NCBI GenBank assembly: GCA_021776215.1
Contig: JAJFGI010000269.1
Coordinates: 1 to 37,752, forward strand
Direction of reading: 5' to 3'
DNA from: Kiloniellaceae bacterium
GTDB taxonomy: Bacteria > Pseudomonadota > Alphaproteobacteria > Kiloniellales > J153
Length of the DNA stretch: 37,752 nt
The stretch's first letter is position 1. Each line of letters begins with the position of its first letter. Positions 31,129 to 37,752 of the stretch are shown here, one piece after another. The notes beneath the pieces were generated by a model. The model had not been told where the DNA came from. It did no database searches and worked only from the letters and a program-made list of their open reading frames with translations. A program made the translations under genes and the position numbers.

Positions 31129-31575
31129 TCAACCGCAACCGGCGGCGCCCGGCCCGTATTCGGCCATCTCGGGGTCGTCTTCGGTGCGGTGGCGCGGCAG
31201 ATCGTCGTCGATGTGCAGCCAGGGGACCTGGCCCTCGATGCCCCAATGTGCGCTGGGCGGAAAGCGCTCCGGATGATCGAGGCTGCCGATAGAGACGCTG
31301 ATCCGCTCTGGCTTGCGCGTGTACTCGAAGGTCAGCGGCGTACCGCACTCGGCACAGAAGCCGCGCTGCGCAAAGTCCGAGGAGCGGTAGCGTTTCGGCG
31401 CGCCCTTGGTGAACCGCAACTGGTTGTCCGGGAACGTGGCGTAGGCGCCGATGGGGTTGCCGAAGTGCTGCTGGCACATGCGGCAGTGGCAATAACTGAC
31501 CTCGCTCGGCGCCCCCGTCGCCTCGTAGCGCACGGCGCCGCACAGGCAGCCGCCGGTGACCGGCTCTCCGGTCAT
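31129..31575 (-). CDS. GFA (glutathione-dependent formaldehyde-activating-like) family zinc protein
   Basis: The protein is 148 residues. The zinc-binding cysteines of the GFA/CENP-V fold are all present: CLC (Cys10, Cys12), CHCRMC (Cys29, Cys31, Cys34) and FCAECG (Cys74, Cys77). The family includes glutathione-dependent S-hydroxymethyl-glutathione-forming proteins, but most members have no proven reaction, so the role is open. It is inserted between leuC and leuD: its ATG overlaps the leuC TGA by 4 bp (ATGA), so it is translationally coupled to leuC. A link to leucine synthesis is not otherwise evident. Confidence 0.9.
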   Translation of the reverse strand: MTGEPVTGGCLCGAVRYEATGAPSEVSYCHCRMCQQHFGNPIGAYATFPDNQLRFTKGAPKRYRSSDFAQRGFCAECGTPLTFEYTRKPERISVSIGSLDHPERFPPSAHWGIEGQVPWLHIDDDLPRHRTEDDPEMAEYGPGAAGCG

Positions 31576-32981
31576 CGCGACAGCTCCCGCACGTCGGCGA
31601 TGCGTCCGGCGACCGCGGCCGCGGCGGCCATGCCGGGGCTCATCAGGTGGGTGCGCCCGCCGCGCCCCTGGCGGCCTTCGAAATTGCGGTTCGAGGTGGA
31701 GGCGCAGCGCTCACCCGGCTCCAGCCGGTCGGCGTTCATGGCCAAACACATGGAACAGCCCGGCTCGCGCCAGTCGAAACCGGCGGCGCGGAAAATCTTG
31801 TCCAGTCCCTCTTCCTCCGCCTGGTTCTTCACCAGGCCGGAACCGGGGACGATCATGGCGTACACGCCATCGGCGACCGCACGCCCCTCGACCACCGCCG
31901 CCACTTCGCGCAGATCCTCGATGCGCCCGTTGGTGCAGGAGCCGATGAAGACCTTGTCGATGCGCACATCGCGCATGGCCGTGCCTGGCGTTAGGTCCAT
32001 GTAGCTAAGCGACTGTGCCATGGCCTGGCGCTTGGCATCGTCGGCCACGGCCGCCGGGTCCGGCACCCGGCCGCTGACCGGCACCACGTCTTGCGGGCTG
32101 GTGCCCCAGGTCACCTGCGGCTCGATATCGCCGGCGGCAATGCGCACGTCCTTGTCGTAGGCGGCGCCCTGGTCGGAGGGCAAGGTGCGCCAATAGGCGA
32201 CCGCCGCTTCCCAGCGCCCGGCCTTGGGGGCCATGGGCCGCCCCCGCAGATAGGCGAAGGTGGTCTCGTCCGGCGCGATCAAGCCGGCGCGGGCGCCCGC
32301 TTCGATGGACATGTTGCAGACCGTCATGCGCCCTTCCAAGCAGAGATCGGTGATGGCGGGGCCGGCGTATTCGATCACATGGCCGGTGCCGCCGGCGGTG
32401 CCAAGGCGGCCGATGATGGCCAGGATCACATCCTTGGCGGTCACCCCCAGCGGCCGCGCGCCCTCGACCGTGATGCGCATGTTCTTGGCCGGCTTCTGAA
32501 TCAGCGTCTGGGTAGCCAGCACATGCTCGACTTCCGAGGTGCCGATGCCGAATGCCAGCGCGCCGAAGGCCCCGTGCGTCGAGGTATGGGAATCGCCGCA
32601 AACGATGGTGGTTCCGGGCAGGGTGAAGCCCTGCTCCGGGCCGATGATGTGGACGATGCCCTGGCGCACGTCATCCATGGCCACGAATGGCACGCCGAAG
32701 TCGGCGCAGTTGCTCGCCAGGGTTTCCACCTGGATGCGGCTTTCCGTGTCGGCGATGCCGTGCGAGCGGTCGGTGGTCGGCACGTTGTGATCGGCAACCG
32801 CCAGGGCCGCCTCCGGCCGGTGCACCTTGCGCCCGGCCAGGCGCAAGCCTTCGAAGGCCTGCGGGCTGGTCACCTCGTGCACCAGATGGCGGTCGATATA
32901 GATCAGGCAGGTGCCGTCGTCCTGGCGGTCCACCAGGTGGCTGTCCCAGATCTTGTCGAACAGGGTGCGCGGTTGCGCCAT
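31572..32981 (-). CDS. leuC: 3-isopropylmalate dehydratase large subunit
   Basis: The protein is 469 residues. It is an aconitase-superfamily protein with the [4Fe-4S] ligands Cys349 (FIGSCTNGR), Cys409 and Cys412 (GCSMCLAMN), the [13 protein letters not shown] segment (128-140), and the C-terminal [13 protein letters not shown]. With LeuD it converts 2-isopropylmalate to 3-isopropylmalate. It starts 51 bp after the rplS stop on the same strand, so the leu genes may be read from the ribosomal operon, though a hairpin lies at the junction. Confidence 0.97.
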   Translation of the reverse strand: MAQPRTLFDKIWDSHLVDRQDDGTCLIYIDRHLVHEVTSPQAFEGLRLAGRKVHRPEAALAVADHNVPTTDRSHGIADTESRIQVETLASNCADFGVPFVAMDDVRQGIVHIIGPEQGFTLPGTTIVCGDSHTSTHGAFGALAFGIGTSEVEHVLATQTLIQKPAKNMRITVEGARPLGVTAKDVILAIIGRLGTAGGTGHVIEYAGPAITDLCLEGRMTVCNMSIEAGARAGLIAPDETTFAYLRGRPMAPKAGRWEAAVAYWRTLPSDQGAAYDKDVRIAAGDIEPQVTWGTSPQDVVPVSGRVPDPAAVADDAKRQAMAQSLSYMDLTPGTAMRDVRIDKVFIGSCTNGRIEDLREVAAVVEGRAVADGVYAMIVPGSGLVKNQAEEEGLDKIFRAAGFDWREPGCSMCLAMNADRLEPGERCASTSNRNFEGRQGRGGRTHLMSPGMAAAAAVAGRIADVRELSR

Positions 32982-33011
32982 GGTGCGATCGACCCCTCGT
33001 GAAGCTACCGA

Positions 33012-33034
33012 AGCACTCGCCGGTGGCGGGTGCT
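33012..33034 (-). terminator. Hairpin at the rplS/leuC junction, possible attenuating terminator
   Basis: AGCACTCGCC (33012-33021) pairs with GGCGGGTGCT (33025-33034) in a 10-bp stem with one G-T pair and a 3-base loop. It overlaps the first base pair of the rplS stop region. No T-tract follows on the minus strand, so termination is uncertain; it may be a partial barrier or an mRNA processing site between ribosomal and leucine genes. Confidence 0.4.
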
Positions 33035-33554
33035 ACTTCGCCTTGGCGGCCTTGGCCGCCCCGCCGCCCGAACCGCCGGCCGCCCGCTTGGCCCTGCGCT
33101 TGGCCGATCCCTTGCCGCTACCGCCGGCGGCGCTCGCCGCCGCCTTGACGGCCGCCGCTTCGGCCCGCTCGCTGACCGCCGCCTTGCCGGCGGCGCCGGT
33201 GGTCTTCTCCGAGATGCGCGCCGACTTGCCGCGCCGGCCGCGCAGGTAATAGAGCTTGGCCCGGCGGACATCGCCGCGGCGCACCAGCTCGACCGAATCG
33301 ATGCGCGGCGAATAGAGCGGGAAGATACGCTCCACGCCCTCGTTGTAGGATATCTTGCGCACCGTGAAGGACGAGTTCAGACCGCGGTTCTTGCGCGCGA
33401 TGCACACGCCCTCGAAGGCCTGAATACGCTCGCGCGTGCCCTCGATCACCTTGACGTTGACGCGTATCGTATCGCCCGGGCTGAATTCGGGGTGTTGGCG
33501 GTTCTCCGTCAGCTTGGCGATCTGCTCGTTGTCCAACCGTTCGATCGTATTCAT
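33033..33554 (-). CDS. rplS: 50S ribosomal protein L19, with long basic C-terminal extension
   Basis: The protein is 173 residues from the ATG at 33554, or 176 from the in-frame ATG at 33563. The GAGGA ribosome site is too close to 33563 and well spaced for 33554. The L19 core is clear: [43 protein letters not shown], and the [19 protein letters not shown] region. L19 usually ends near residue 115-125; here about 55 extra residues rich in Ala, Lys, Gly and Ser follow. L19 lies at the interface of the ribosomal subunits. The gene follows trmD by a few bases. Confidence 0.95.
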   Translation of the reverse strand: MNTIERLDNEQIAKLTENRQHPEFSPGDTIRVNVKVIEGTRERIQAFEGVCIARKNRGLNSSFTVRKISYNEGVERIFPLYSPRIDSVELVRRGDVRRAKLYYLRGRRGKSARISEKTTGAAGKAAVSERAEAAAVKAAASAAGGSGKGSAKRRAKRAAGGSGGGAAKAAKAK

Positions 33555-33566
33555 CGCATTCATTCC

Positions 33567-34289
33567 TCAACCGTCGTCCTGTTCCCGTCGGTAGCGCGCC
33601 CATAGATCCGGGCGGCGCTGCCGGGTGATCTCTTCCGCCTGCTCCAGCCGCCATCGGCGGATGTTCTCGTGGTGCCCGGAGAGCAGGGGCTCCGGGACCG
33701 CGCGCCCCTGCCACTCGGCCGGACGCGTATAGTGCGGGTGCTCGAGAAGCCCCCGCTCGAACGATTCCTCGCCGGGGCTGGCCTCGTTGCCCATGACCCC
33801 CGGCAACAGACGTACCGCCGCGTCGATCAGCACCTGCGCCGCCGGTTCGCCGCCGGAGAGGACGTAGTCGCCGATGCTCACCTCGGCCACGCCGCGCGCC
33901 TCCAGCACCCGCTGGTCGACACCCTCGTAGCGGCCGCACAGCAACACCACGCCCGGCCCCGCCGCCAACTCCCGCACCAGCGCCTGGTCCAACAGGCGCC
34001 CGCGCGGCGAGAGGTAGATGGCCGGCGCCGAACTGCCGCTGCGGGCCTCGGCCTCGGCCTGGGCCGCATCGACCACATCCGGGCGCAGCACCATACCGGC
34101 GCCACCGCCAAACGGCGTGTCGTCGACAGAGCGGTGTTTATCGCGCGCAAAATCGCGAATGTCCAGGACATCCAGGGCCCAAAGACCCCTTTCCAGGGCC
34201 TTTCCGGCCAAACTCAGGCCCAGCGGGCCCGGAAACATCTCGGGAAAGACGGTCAGGACCCGCGCCGTCCACGGCGCCGGGGCGGTCAT
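33567..34289 (-). CDS. trmD: tRNA (guanine-N1-)-methyltransferase
   Basis: The protein is 240 residues. It is a SPOUT-fold (trefoil-knot) enzyme with [12 protein letters not shown] (60-71), [12 protein letters not shown] (117-128), and [13 protein letters not shown] (138-150), which form the SAM knot. It methylates G37 of tRNAs, preventing frameshifting. It stands in the conserved rpsP-rimM-trmD-rplS order, 19 bp after rimM; its TGA is part of the TTGAGGA that serves as the rplS ribosome site. Confidence 0.97.
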   Translation of the reverse strand: MTAPAPWTARVLTVFPEMFPGPLGLSLAGKALERGLWALDVLDIRDFARDKHRSVDDTPFGGGAGMVLRPDVVDAAQAEAEARSGSSAPAIYLSPRGRLLDQALVRELAAGPGVVLLCGRYEGVDQRVLEARGVAEVSIGDYVLSGGEPAAQVLIDAAVRLLPGVMGNEASPGEESFERGLLEHPHYTRPAEWQGRAVPEPLLSGHHENIRRWRLEQAEEITRQRRPDLWARYRREQDDG

Positions 34290-34308
34290 GGCCGCCTGCC
34301 GGCCGCGC

Positions 34309-34833
34309 TCAGCCGGGAGTGGCCTCCGATTCCGGCGGCAGATCGACCACCACCCGGCCGGCCGTCAGCTCCACCGTCGGCACCGCCTGACGGGTGAAGG
34401 GAACCAGGATGGTCTCGCCGACCTCCGGTGAAATCTCGAGCACATCGTTGCCGCCAAAGGTGTGCACGGCACTCACCCGGCCCAGCAACGCCCCGTCCGG
34501 GGCCTCGGCGCGCAGGCCGATCAGGTCCGCATGGTAGAACTCGTCGTCCGCCGGGGGGGGCAGGGCGGCGCGCCCCACATAGAGGCGCGTGCGGCTCAGG
34601 GCCGCGGCTTGGTCGCGGTCGCTGACCCCGACAATGTGGGCCAAGAGCGCGTCCCGCGCCCGCCCGGTTATGCGCACCTCGAAGCATCGTTTCCCACTGG
34701 CATCGGTCAGCGGCCCATACGCGGTGATATCCTCGGGCCGCTCGGTAAAGCTCTTCAGGCGGACCAGGCCGCGCACCCCGTGGGCGCCGGCGATGACCCC
34801 CACGCAGATGCGCTCCTGCGCCGCCTCGGCCAT
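34309..34833 (-). CDS. rimM: Ribosome maturation factor RimM
   Basis: The protein is 174 residues with the two RimM domains: an N-terminal barrel ([21 protein letters not shown], from residue 12; GAHGVRG is the signature) and a C-terminal PRC barrel ([26 protein letters not shown]). It binds S19 and assists maturation of the 30S head. It lies 18 bp after rpsP. A run of eight G on the plus strand (34553-34560, C on the coding strand) lies within the gene; the frame is intact. Confidence 0.95.
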   Translation of the reverse strand: MAEAAQERICVGVIAGAHGVRGLVRLKSFTERPEDITAYGPLTDASGKRCFEVRITGRARDALLAHIVGVSDRDQAAALSRTRLYVGRAALPPPADDEFYHADLIGLRAEAPDGALLGRVSAVHTFGGNDVLEISPEVGETILVPFTRQAVPTVELTAGRVVVDLPPESEATPG

Positions 34834-34851
34834 CGTTCGGCGCGGCGCCGA

Positions 34852-35292
34852 TCAGGCCTCCGGCGAGTCCGCCGGTGTTTCCTCGGCCGGGGCTTCGGCG
34901 GGGGCCTCCGGGGCCGGCTCGGCAGCCGCGCTGGCCGCCGCCTCTTCCTTGGCCTTCTTCGCCTCTTCCGCCGCCGCCATGCGCTCCACGGTCTTCGGCC
35001 TCGGCTTGCTCTTCTTGCTCTGCTCGCGCACCGCCGGCATGGGGATCACCCCCGCCTGGCCGAGGAAGCGGGCGACCCGTTCGCTCGGCTGGGCGCCGAC
35101 GGAGAGCCAATGCTTCGCCCGCTCCAGATCCAGGTGCAGCCGGTCGGGATGGTCCTTGGCGACCATCGGGTTGTGGGTGCCGATCTTCTCGATGAAGCGG
35201 CCATCGCGCGGGCTGCGCGAATCGGCGACCACGACGCGGTAGAAGGGACGCTTCTTGGCGCCACCACGGGCCATACGGATTTTCAGGGGCAT
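34852..35292 (-). CDS. rpsP: 30S ribosomal protein S16, with acidic C-terminal extension
   Basis: The protein is 146 residues. The S16 core ([69 protein letters not shown]) spans about residues 1-85. It is followed by a tail of about 60 residues, first basic and then strongly acidic and Ala/Pro/Glu-rich. Long S16 tails occur in alphaproteobacteria. S16 is an early 30S assembly protein. It lies 56 bp after ffh. Confidence 0.96.
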   Translation of the reverse strand: MPLKIRMARGGAKKRPFYRVVVADSRSPRDGRFIEKIGTHNPMVAKDHPDRLHLDLERAKHWLSVGAQPSERVARFLGQAGVIPMPAVREQSKKSKPRPKTVERMAAAEEAKKAKEEAAASAAAEPAPEAPAEAPAEETPADSPEA

Positions 35293-35348
35293 CGGTTTAA
35301 ACCTCGTTCTTGGTGTTGAGAAAATTCTGTTCGTATTCGGATTGGAGC

Positions 35349-36731
35349 CTAGCGCATGCCGCCAAAGCCGCCGCCGCCGCCGGGCGGCAGCATGCCGGCC
35401 AAGCCGCCGCGGCGCAGGCCCTTCTTGCCCATCTTGGTCATGCGTTTCATCATCCGGCCGGCTTCCTGGTGCTGCTTCAGGAGCTTGTTGAGATCCTGCA
35501 CCGTGGAGCCGGAGCCGCCGGCGATGCGCTGCTTGCGGCTGGCCTTGATCAACTCCGGCCGCCGCCGCTCCAAGGGCGTCATGGACGAGAGCATGGCCAG
35601 CTGCCGCTTGATCATGCGGTCGTCCACCTTGGCGTTCTTCAACTGAGCCTGCTGCGCCTTGGACATGCCGGGGAGCAGGTTGAGCATGTCGGACAGGCCG
35701 CCCATCTTCTGCACCTGGCGCAACTGCTGCGCCAGATCGTCCAGGTCGAACTTGCCCTTGCTCATCTTGCGGGCAAGCTTTTCCGCGTCTTCCTGCTCGA
35801 TGGTCTCGGCGGCCTTTTCGACCAGGGAGACCACGTCGCCCATGCCGAGGATGCGCGAGGCGATGCGGTCGGGATGGAAATCCTCCACCGCCTCCAGCTT
35901 CTCGCCGACGCCGAGCAGCTTGATCGGGCAGCCGGTGACCGCCCGCATGGACAGGGCCGCGCCGCCGCGCGCGTCGCCGTCGACGCGGGTGAGCACGATG
36001 CCGGTCAGGCCGACCTTCTCGTGAAAGCCGCGGGCCACCGCTACCGCGTCCTGGCCGGTCATGGCATCGGCCACCAGCAGGGTTTCGTGCGGCTTGACCG
36101 CATGGCGCACCGCCGCCGCCTCGGCCATCTTCTCGTCGTCGATGGCCAGGCGCCCGGCGGTATCGAGCAGCACCACATCGAAGCCTTCCAGGGCGCCGGT
36201 CTGCATGGCCCGCTTGGCGATCGCCCGCGGCGGCTCGCCGGGGACGATGTCCAGGGTGCGCACCCCCGCCTGCTCGCCGAGGACGCGCAGCTGCTCCTGC
36301 GCCGCCGGCCGGCGCACGTCGAGCGAGGCCATGAGTACTTTTTTCTTCTGCCGGGTCGACAGGCGCAGGCCGATCTTGGCGCAGCTCGTCGTCTTGCCCG
36401 AGCCCTGCAGGCCGACCAGCATGACAGCGACCGGCGGTGGCGCCTCCACATCGATCGGCACAGCCTCGGCACCGAGCATCTCGACCAGGCGGTCATGGAC
36501 GATCTTGATGACCATCTGACCCGGGGTGACCGAGCGCAGGACCTTTTCGCCCACCGCCTCGCCGCGCACGGCCTCGACGAAATCCTTGACCACGGGCAGG
36601 GCGACATCGGCCTCGAGCAGGGCCACGCGCACTTCGCGCAGGGCGGCATCCACATCCGCCTCGCTCAAGGCGCCGCGCCGGGTTAGCTTGCCCAGAACCT
36701 CGCCGAGCCGTTCCTGCAGACTATCGAACAT
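35349..36731 (-). CDS. ffh: Signal recognition particle protein
   Basis: The protein is 460 residues. The N domain (1-90) precedes the G domain with GLQGSGKTT (107-115), [11 protein letters not shown] (138-148), DTAGR (190-194), and [15 protein letters not shown], a Thr-Arg variant of the TKxD guanine motif that is usual in alphaproteobacteria. The Met-rich M domain ([46 protein letters not shown]) binds 4.5S RNA and signal sequences, ending in a Gly/Met tail. It targets nascent inner-membrane proteins. It is first in the ffh-rpsP-rimM-trmD-rplS unit. Confidence 0.98.
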   Translation of the reverse strand: MFDSLQERLGEVLGKLTRRGALSEADVDAALREVRVALLEADVALPVVKDFVEAVRGEAVGEKVLRSVTPGQMVIKIVHDRLVEMLGAEAVPIDVEAPPPVAVMLVGLQGSGKTTSCAKIGLRLSTRQKKKVLMASLDVRRPAAQEQLRVLGEQAGVRTLDIVPGEPPRAIAKRAMQTGALEGFDVVLLDTAGRLAIDDEKMAEAAAVRHAVKPHETLLVADAMTGQDAVAVARGFHEKVGLTGIVLTRVDGDARGGAALSMRAVTGCPIKLLGVGEKLEAVEDFHPDRIASRILGMGDVVSLVEKAAETIEQEDAEKLARKMSKGKFDLDDLAQQLRQVQKMGGLSDMLNLLPGMSKAQQAQLKNAKVDDRMIKRQLAMLSSMTPLERRRPELIKASRKQRIAGGSGSTVQDLNKLLKQHQEAGRMMKRMTKMGKKGLRRGGLAGMLPPGGGGGFGGMR

Positions 36732-36774
36732 GGCCTAAGTCTCTGATTTCGCCTTATTACAAAACATAATGTGC

Positions 36775-36860
36775 GCCGGTGCGCGACACTCGCGGACCGG
36801 CGGAGCTCCCCTCACTTCGGGGTTGGGGAGCCTGGGCAACACCCATGCAGAAGGTTGCCC
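36775..36860 (-). promoter_or_regulatory. Structured ffh leader with three consecutive hairpins
   Basis: In transcript order: hairpin 1 pairs 36854-36860 with 36834-36840 (GGGCAAC/GTTGCCC, 7 bp, 13-base loop). Hairpin 2 pairs 36825-36831 with 36805-36811 (GCTCCCC/GGGGAGC, 7 bp, 13-base loop). Hairpin 3 pairs 36796-36801 with 36775-36780 (GCCGGT/ACCGGC), then after one mismatch CGCGA with TCGCG around a 3-base loop. All arms are perfect. They begin at about the predicted transcript start and end 44 bases before the ffh ATG. No T-tract follows. I cannot match it to a known riboswitch or to 4.5S RNA. Confidence 0.55.
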
Positions 36861-36862
36861 GG

Positions 36863-36891
36863 AAAATAGGGCCGCCGGGCCGGCGGGTCAA
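36863..36891 (-). promoter_or_regulatory. Promoter of the ffh-rpsP-rimM-trmD-rplS unit
   Basis: On the minus strand TTGACC (36886-36891) and TATTTT (36863-36868) are exactly 17 bp apart. The -35 matches five consensus positions and the -10 four. The GC-rich spacer is typical of this genome. A start near 36856-36858 gives a leader of about 125 bases before ffh. Confidence 0.6.
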
Positions 36892-36957
36892 GCACGGGCC
36901 TAAGCTGGCTGTCACTTAGCGCCCCGACGGCCGATGAAGACGCAACAAGGGCGCCGC

Positions 36958-37383
36958 TCAGCCCCGCTTCAACCCCAATGCGCGCAGTTTGGCGTCGTTG
37001 ATCTCGCCGAACATCTGGGCATCGTTGCCCATGGCCTCCATCAGCCACTGCTTGAGCGTCGCCGGCAGACTTTCACCCCCGCGGTATGAGCCGATCTCGT
37101 AGGCATCCATGATTTCCCGCACCTGGTCGAGCAGATGGTAATGGGTGTCCCGCCGCCCCGCGAGGCCCGGGTAGTTCTGGTCCCGCATGATCTTTTCCTC
37201 GAGGGCGAAGTGGGCGCTGGCCAGAGCATGCAGATCGGCGAGGATCGCGGCGATCTTGTGCGGCTCCGCCGCCGTCCGCATCAACTCATGAATTTCGTTG
37301 AGCATCTCCACGAGGCGGCGATGTTCGTAGTCGATTCCGCCGATTCCCGTGTCGAAGGCTGGGTTCCATTCGAGATAGGGCAT
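36958..37383 (-). CDS. Hemerythrin-fold protein with incomplete iron ligands
   Basis: The protein is 141 residues, aligning with bacteriohemerythrins throughout (LEWNPAFDTGIGGIDYEHRRL at the start, WLMEAMGNDAQMF near the end). Against the seven canonical di-iron ligands, four are kept: His21, His58, Glu62 and His81. Three are changed: the expected His is Arg77, the expected C-terminal His is Ala117, and the Asp five residues later is Ala122 (an Asp lies one position earlier). An extra His is at 83. Oxygen binding by the usual di-iron centre is therefore doubtful. The ATG follows GGGGA. Ligand alignment was made by hand from memory of the family. Confidence 0.85.
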   Translation of the reverse strand: MPYLEWNPAFDTGIGGIDYEHRRLVEMLNEIHELMRTAAEPHKIAAILADLHALASAHFALEEKIMRDQNYPGLAGRRDTHYHLLDQVREIMDAYEIGSYRGGESLPATLKQWLMEAMGNDAQMFGEINDAKLRALGLKRG

Positions 37384-37447
37384 AAGTCATCCCCATTCAC
37401 GCCCGGACAGGATTGTCCCCGGTCCCATTGCCAGACTAACCGGATCT

Positions 37448-37472
37448 TCGGAAAAGCGTCACCTTTTTCCGA
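37448..37472 (-). terminator. Candidate terminator after the sulfotransferase gene
   Basis: TCGGAAAA (37448-37455) and TTTTCCGA (37465-37472) form a perfect 8-bp stem with a 9-base loop, starting directly after the sulfotransferase stop codon. The 3' arm carries TTTT on the minus strand, but no further T-tract follows. It would separate the sulfotransferase from the hemerythrin-like gene. Confidence 0.4.
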
Positions 37473-37752
37473 CTAATCGGCCTTCTCTCCGCGTGCCAAC
37501 CACTGAGCACAGGCCGTCCCCAATTGGTCGTGCGCCATGCGCTCGTAGCGCGACACGTCTGCCGCCTGCAGAGTGTCGTGCCAGCGGCCGTTCGTGCCCT
37601 TGTGGATGAACGTCTCGGCGCCGCCGTCCCAGAACGCGCCGCCCAGCGGCACGCTCTGGGCCGCGTGCCGTTTCATGTAGGCGAAGCTGCAATGCTCGAC
37701 GATGGCCGGCCACCGGCTTTCGTCGACAGGTGTCTCCAGGAAGGCGGCGATG
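37473..37752 (-). CDS. Sulfotransferase-family protein, C-terminal fragment cut by window edge
   Basis: About 92 residues are visible; the frame is open to the right edge, so the 5' part lies outside. The translation reads IAAFLETPVDESRWPAIVEH, then CSFAYMK, LGGAFWDGGAETFIHKGTNG and RWHDTLQAADVSRYE. This is the PAPS-binding C-terminal signature of the Sulfotransfer_1 family: a conserved KGxxGRW loop preceded by F and followed by a helix. The enzyme would transfer sulfate from PAPS to an alcohol or amine acceptor; acceptor unknown. It ends 89 bp before the hemerythrin-like gene. Confidence 0.85.
   Translation of the reverse strand, partial: IAAFLETPVDESRWPAIVEHCSFAYMKRHAAQSVPLGGAFWDGGAETFIHKGTNGRWHDTLQAADVSRYERMAHDQLGTACAQWLARGEKAD

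Noticed and set aside
34553-34560. Run of eight G in rimM as a phase-variable or frameshifted tract
   Set aside because: The frame is intact, RimM is essential-like housekeeping, and a single run of eight is expected now and then in GC-rich DNA.
36775-36860. 4.5S (SRP) RNA gene next to ffh
   Set aside because: The conserved apical sequence with GGAAG and AGCA around the Ffh-binding loop is absent on both strands; the hairpins are better read as an mRNA leader.

Overview
This window reads as ordinary chromosomal DNA of an alphaproteobacterium, most probably a member of or near the Rhodospirillales. The evidence is a GC-rich sequence (by eye; not computed), a PAS_5-type single-domain protein, the alphaproteobacterial gene order sdhCDAB / zapE-mdh-sucCDAB-lpd, LDH-type malate dehydrogenase, an ffh-rpsP-rimM-trmD-rplS-leuC order, and enzymes typical of the ethylmalonyl-CoA route of acetate assimilation. 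I saw no tRNA, rRNA, CRISPR array, insertion sequence or phage gene. Nearly all genes lie on the minus strand, so the window is best read from right to left.

Region 1 (1-11.8 kb) is the oxidative TCA-cycle block: zapE, mdh, sucC, sucD, sucA, sucB and, at the left edge, the first 49 codons of lpd (E3). A CPA1 Na+/H+ antiporter follows sucB after 22 bp. Two plus-strand genes (a PAS_5 protein and a phospholipid N-methyltransferase-like protein) separate it from lpd, and the methyltransferase overlaps the antiporter tail to tail by 100 bp.

Region 2 (11.8-16.3 kb) holds accessory enzymes: a nitronate monooxygenase-like flavoprotein with an SDR dehydrogenase, a Tat-exported YcbK-type M15 peptidase, a short DUF6494-type protein, a membrane-anchored glycerophosphodiesterase and a PaiB-type FMN-binding regulator. 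The last two follow sdhCDAB closely enough to be read through.

Region 3 (16.3-20.8 kb) is sdhCDAB (complex II) and about 1 kb upstream without a convincing gene. That stretch contains three DnaA-box-like sites in the same orientation, one helical turn apart, and several perfect inverted repeats.

Region 4 (20.8-29.2 kb) has a translationally coupled MarR-GNAT fusion regulator and EamA exporter with two spaced operators, a mesaconyl-CoA hydratase / malyl-CoA lyase-family pair, pyridoxal kinase, a YcaQ/AlkX-type crosslink glycosylase, asd, an Mpo1-like DUF962 protein, a tiny secreted protein with a full-length Shine-Dalgarno sequence, and a DUF2231 membrane protein.

Region 5 (29.3-36.9 kb) is one long likely transcription unit, ffh-rpsP-rimM-trmD-rplS-leuC-(GFA-family gene)-leuD-leuB. 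It starts from a good sigma70-like promoter followed by a leader with three consecutive perfect hairpins. The right edge has a hemerythrin-fold protein that lacks several iron ligands and the 3' part of a sulfotransferase gene.

No large undescribed multi-gene system is evident. The best leads are the structured ffh leader, the small secreted protein unit, the coupled MarR-GNAT/EamA pair with paired operators, the degenerate hemerythrin and the DnaA-box region upstream of sdhC.
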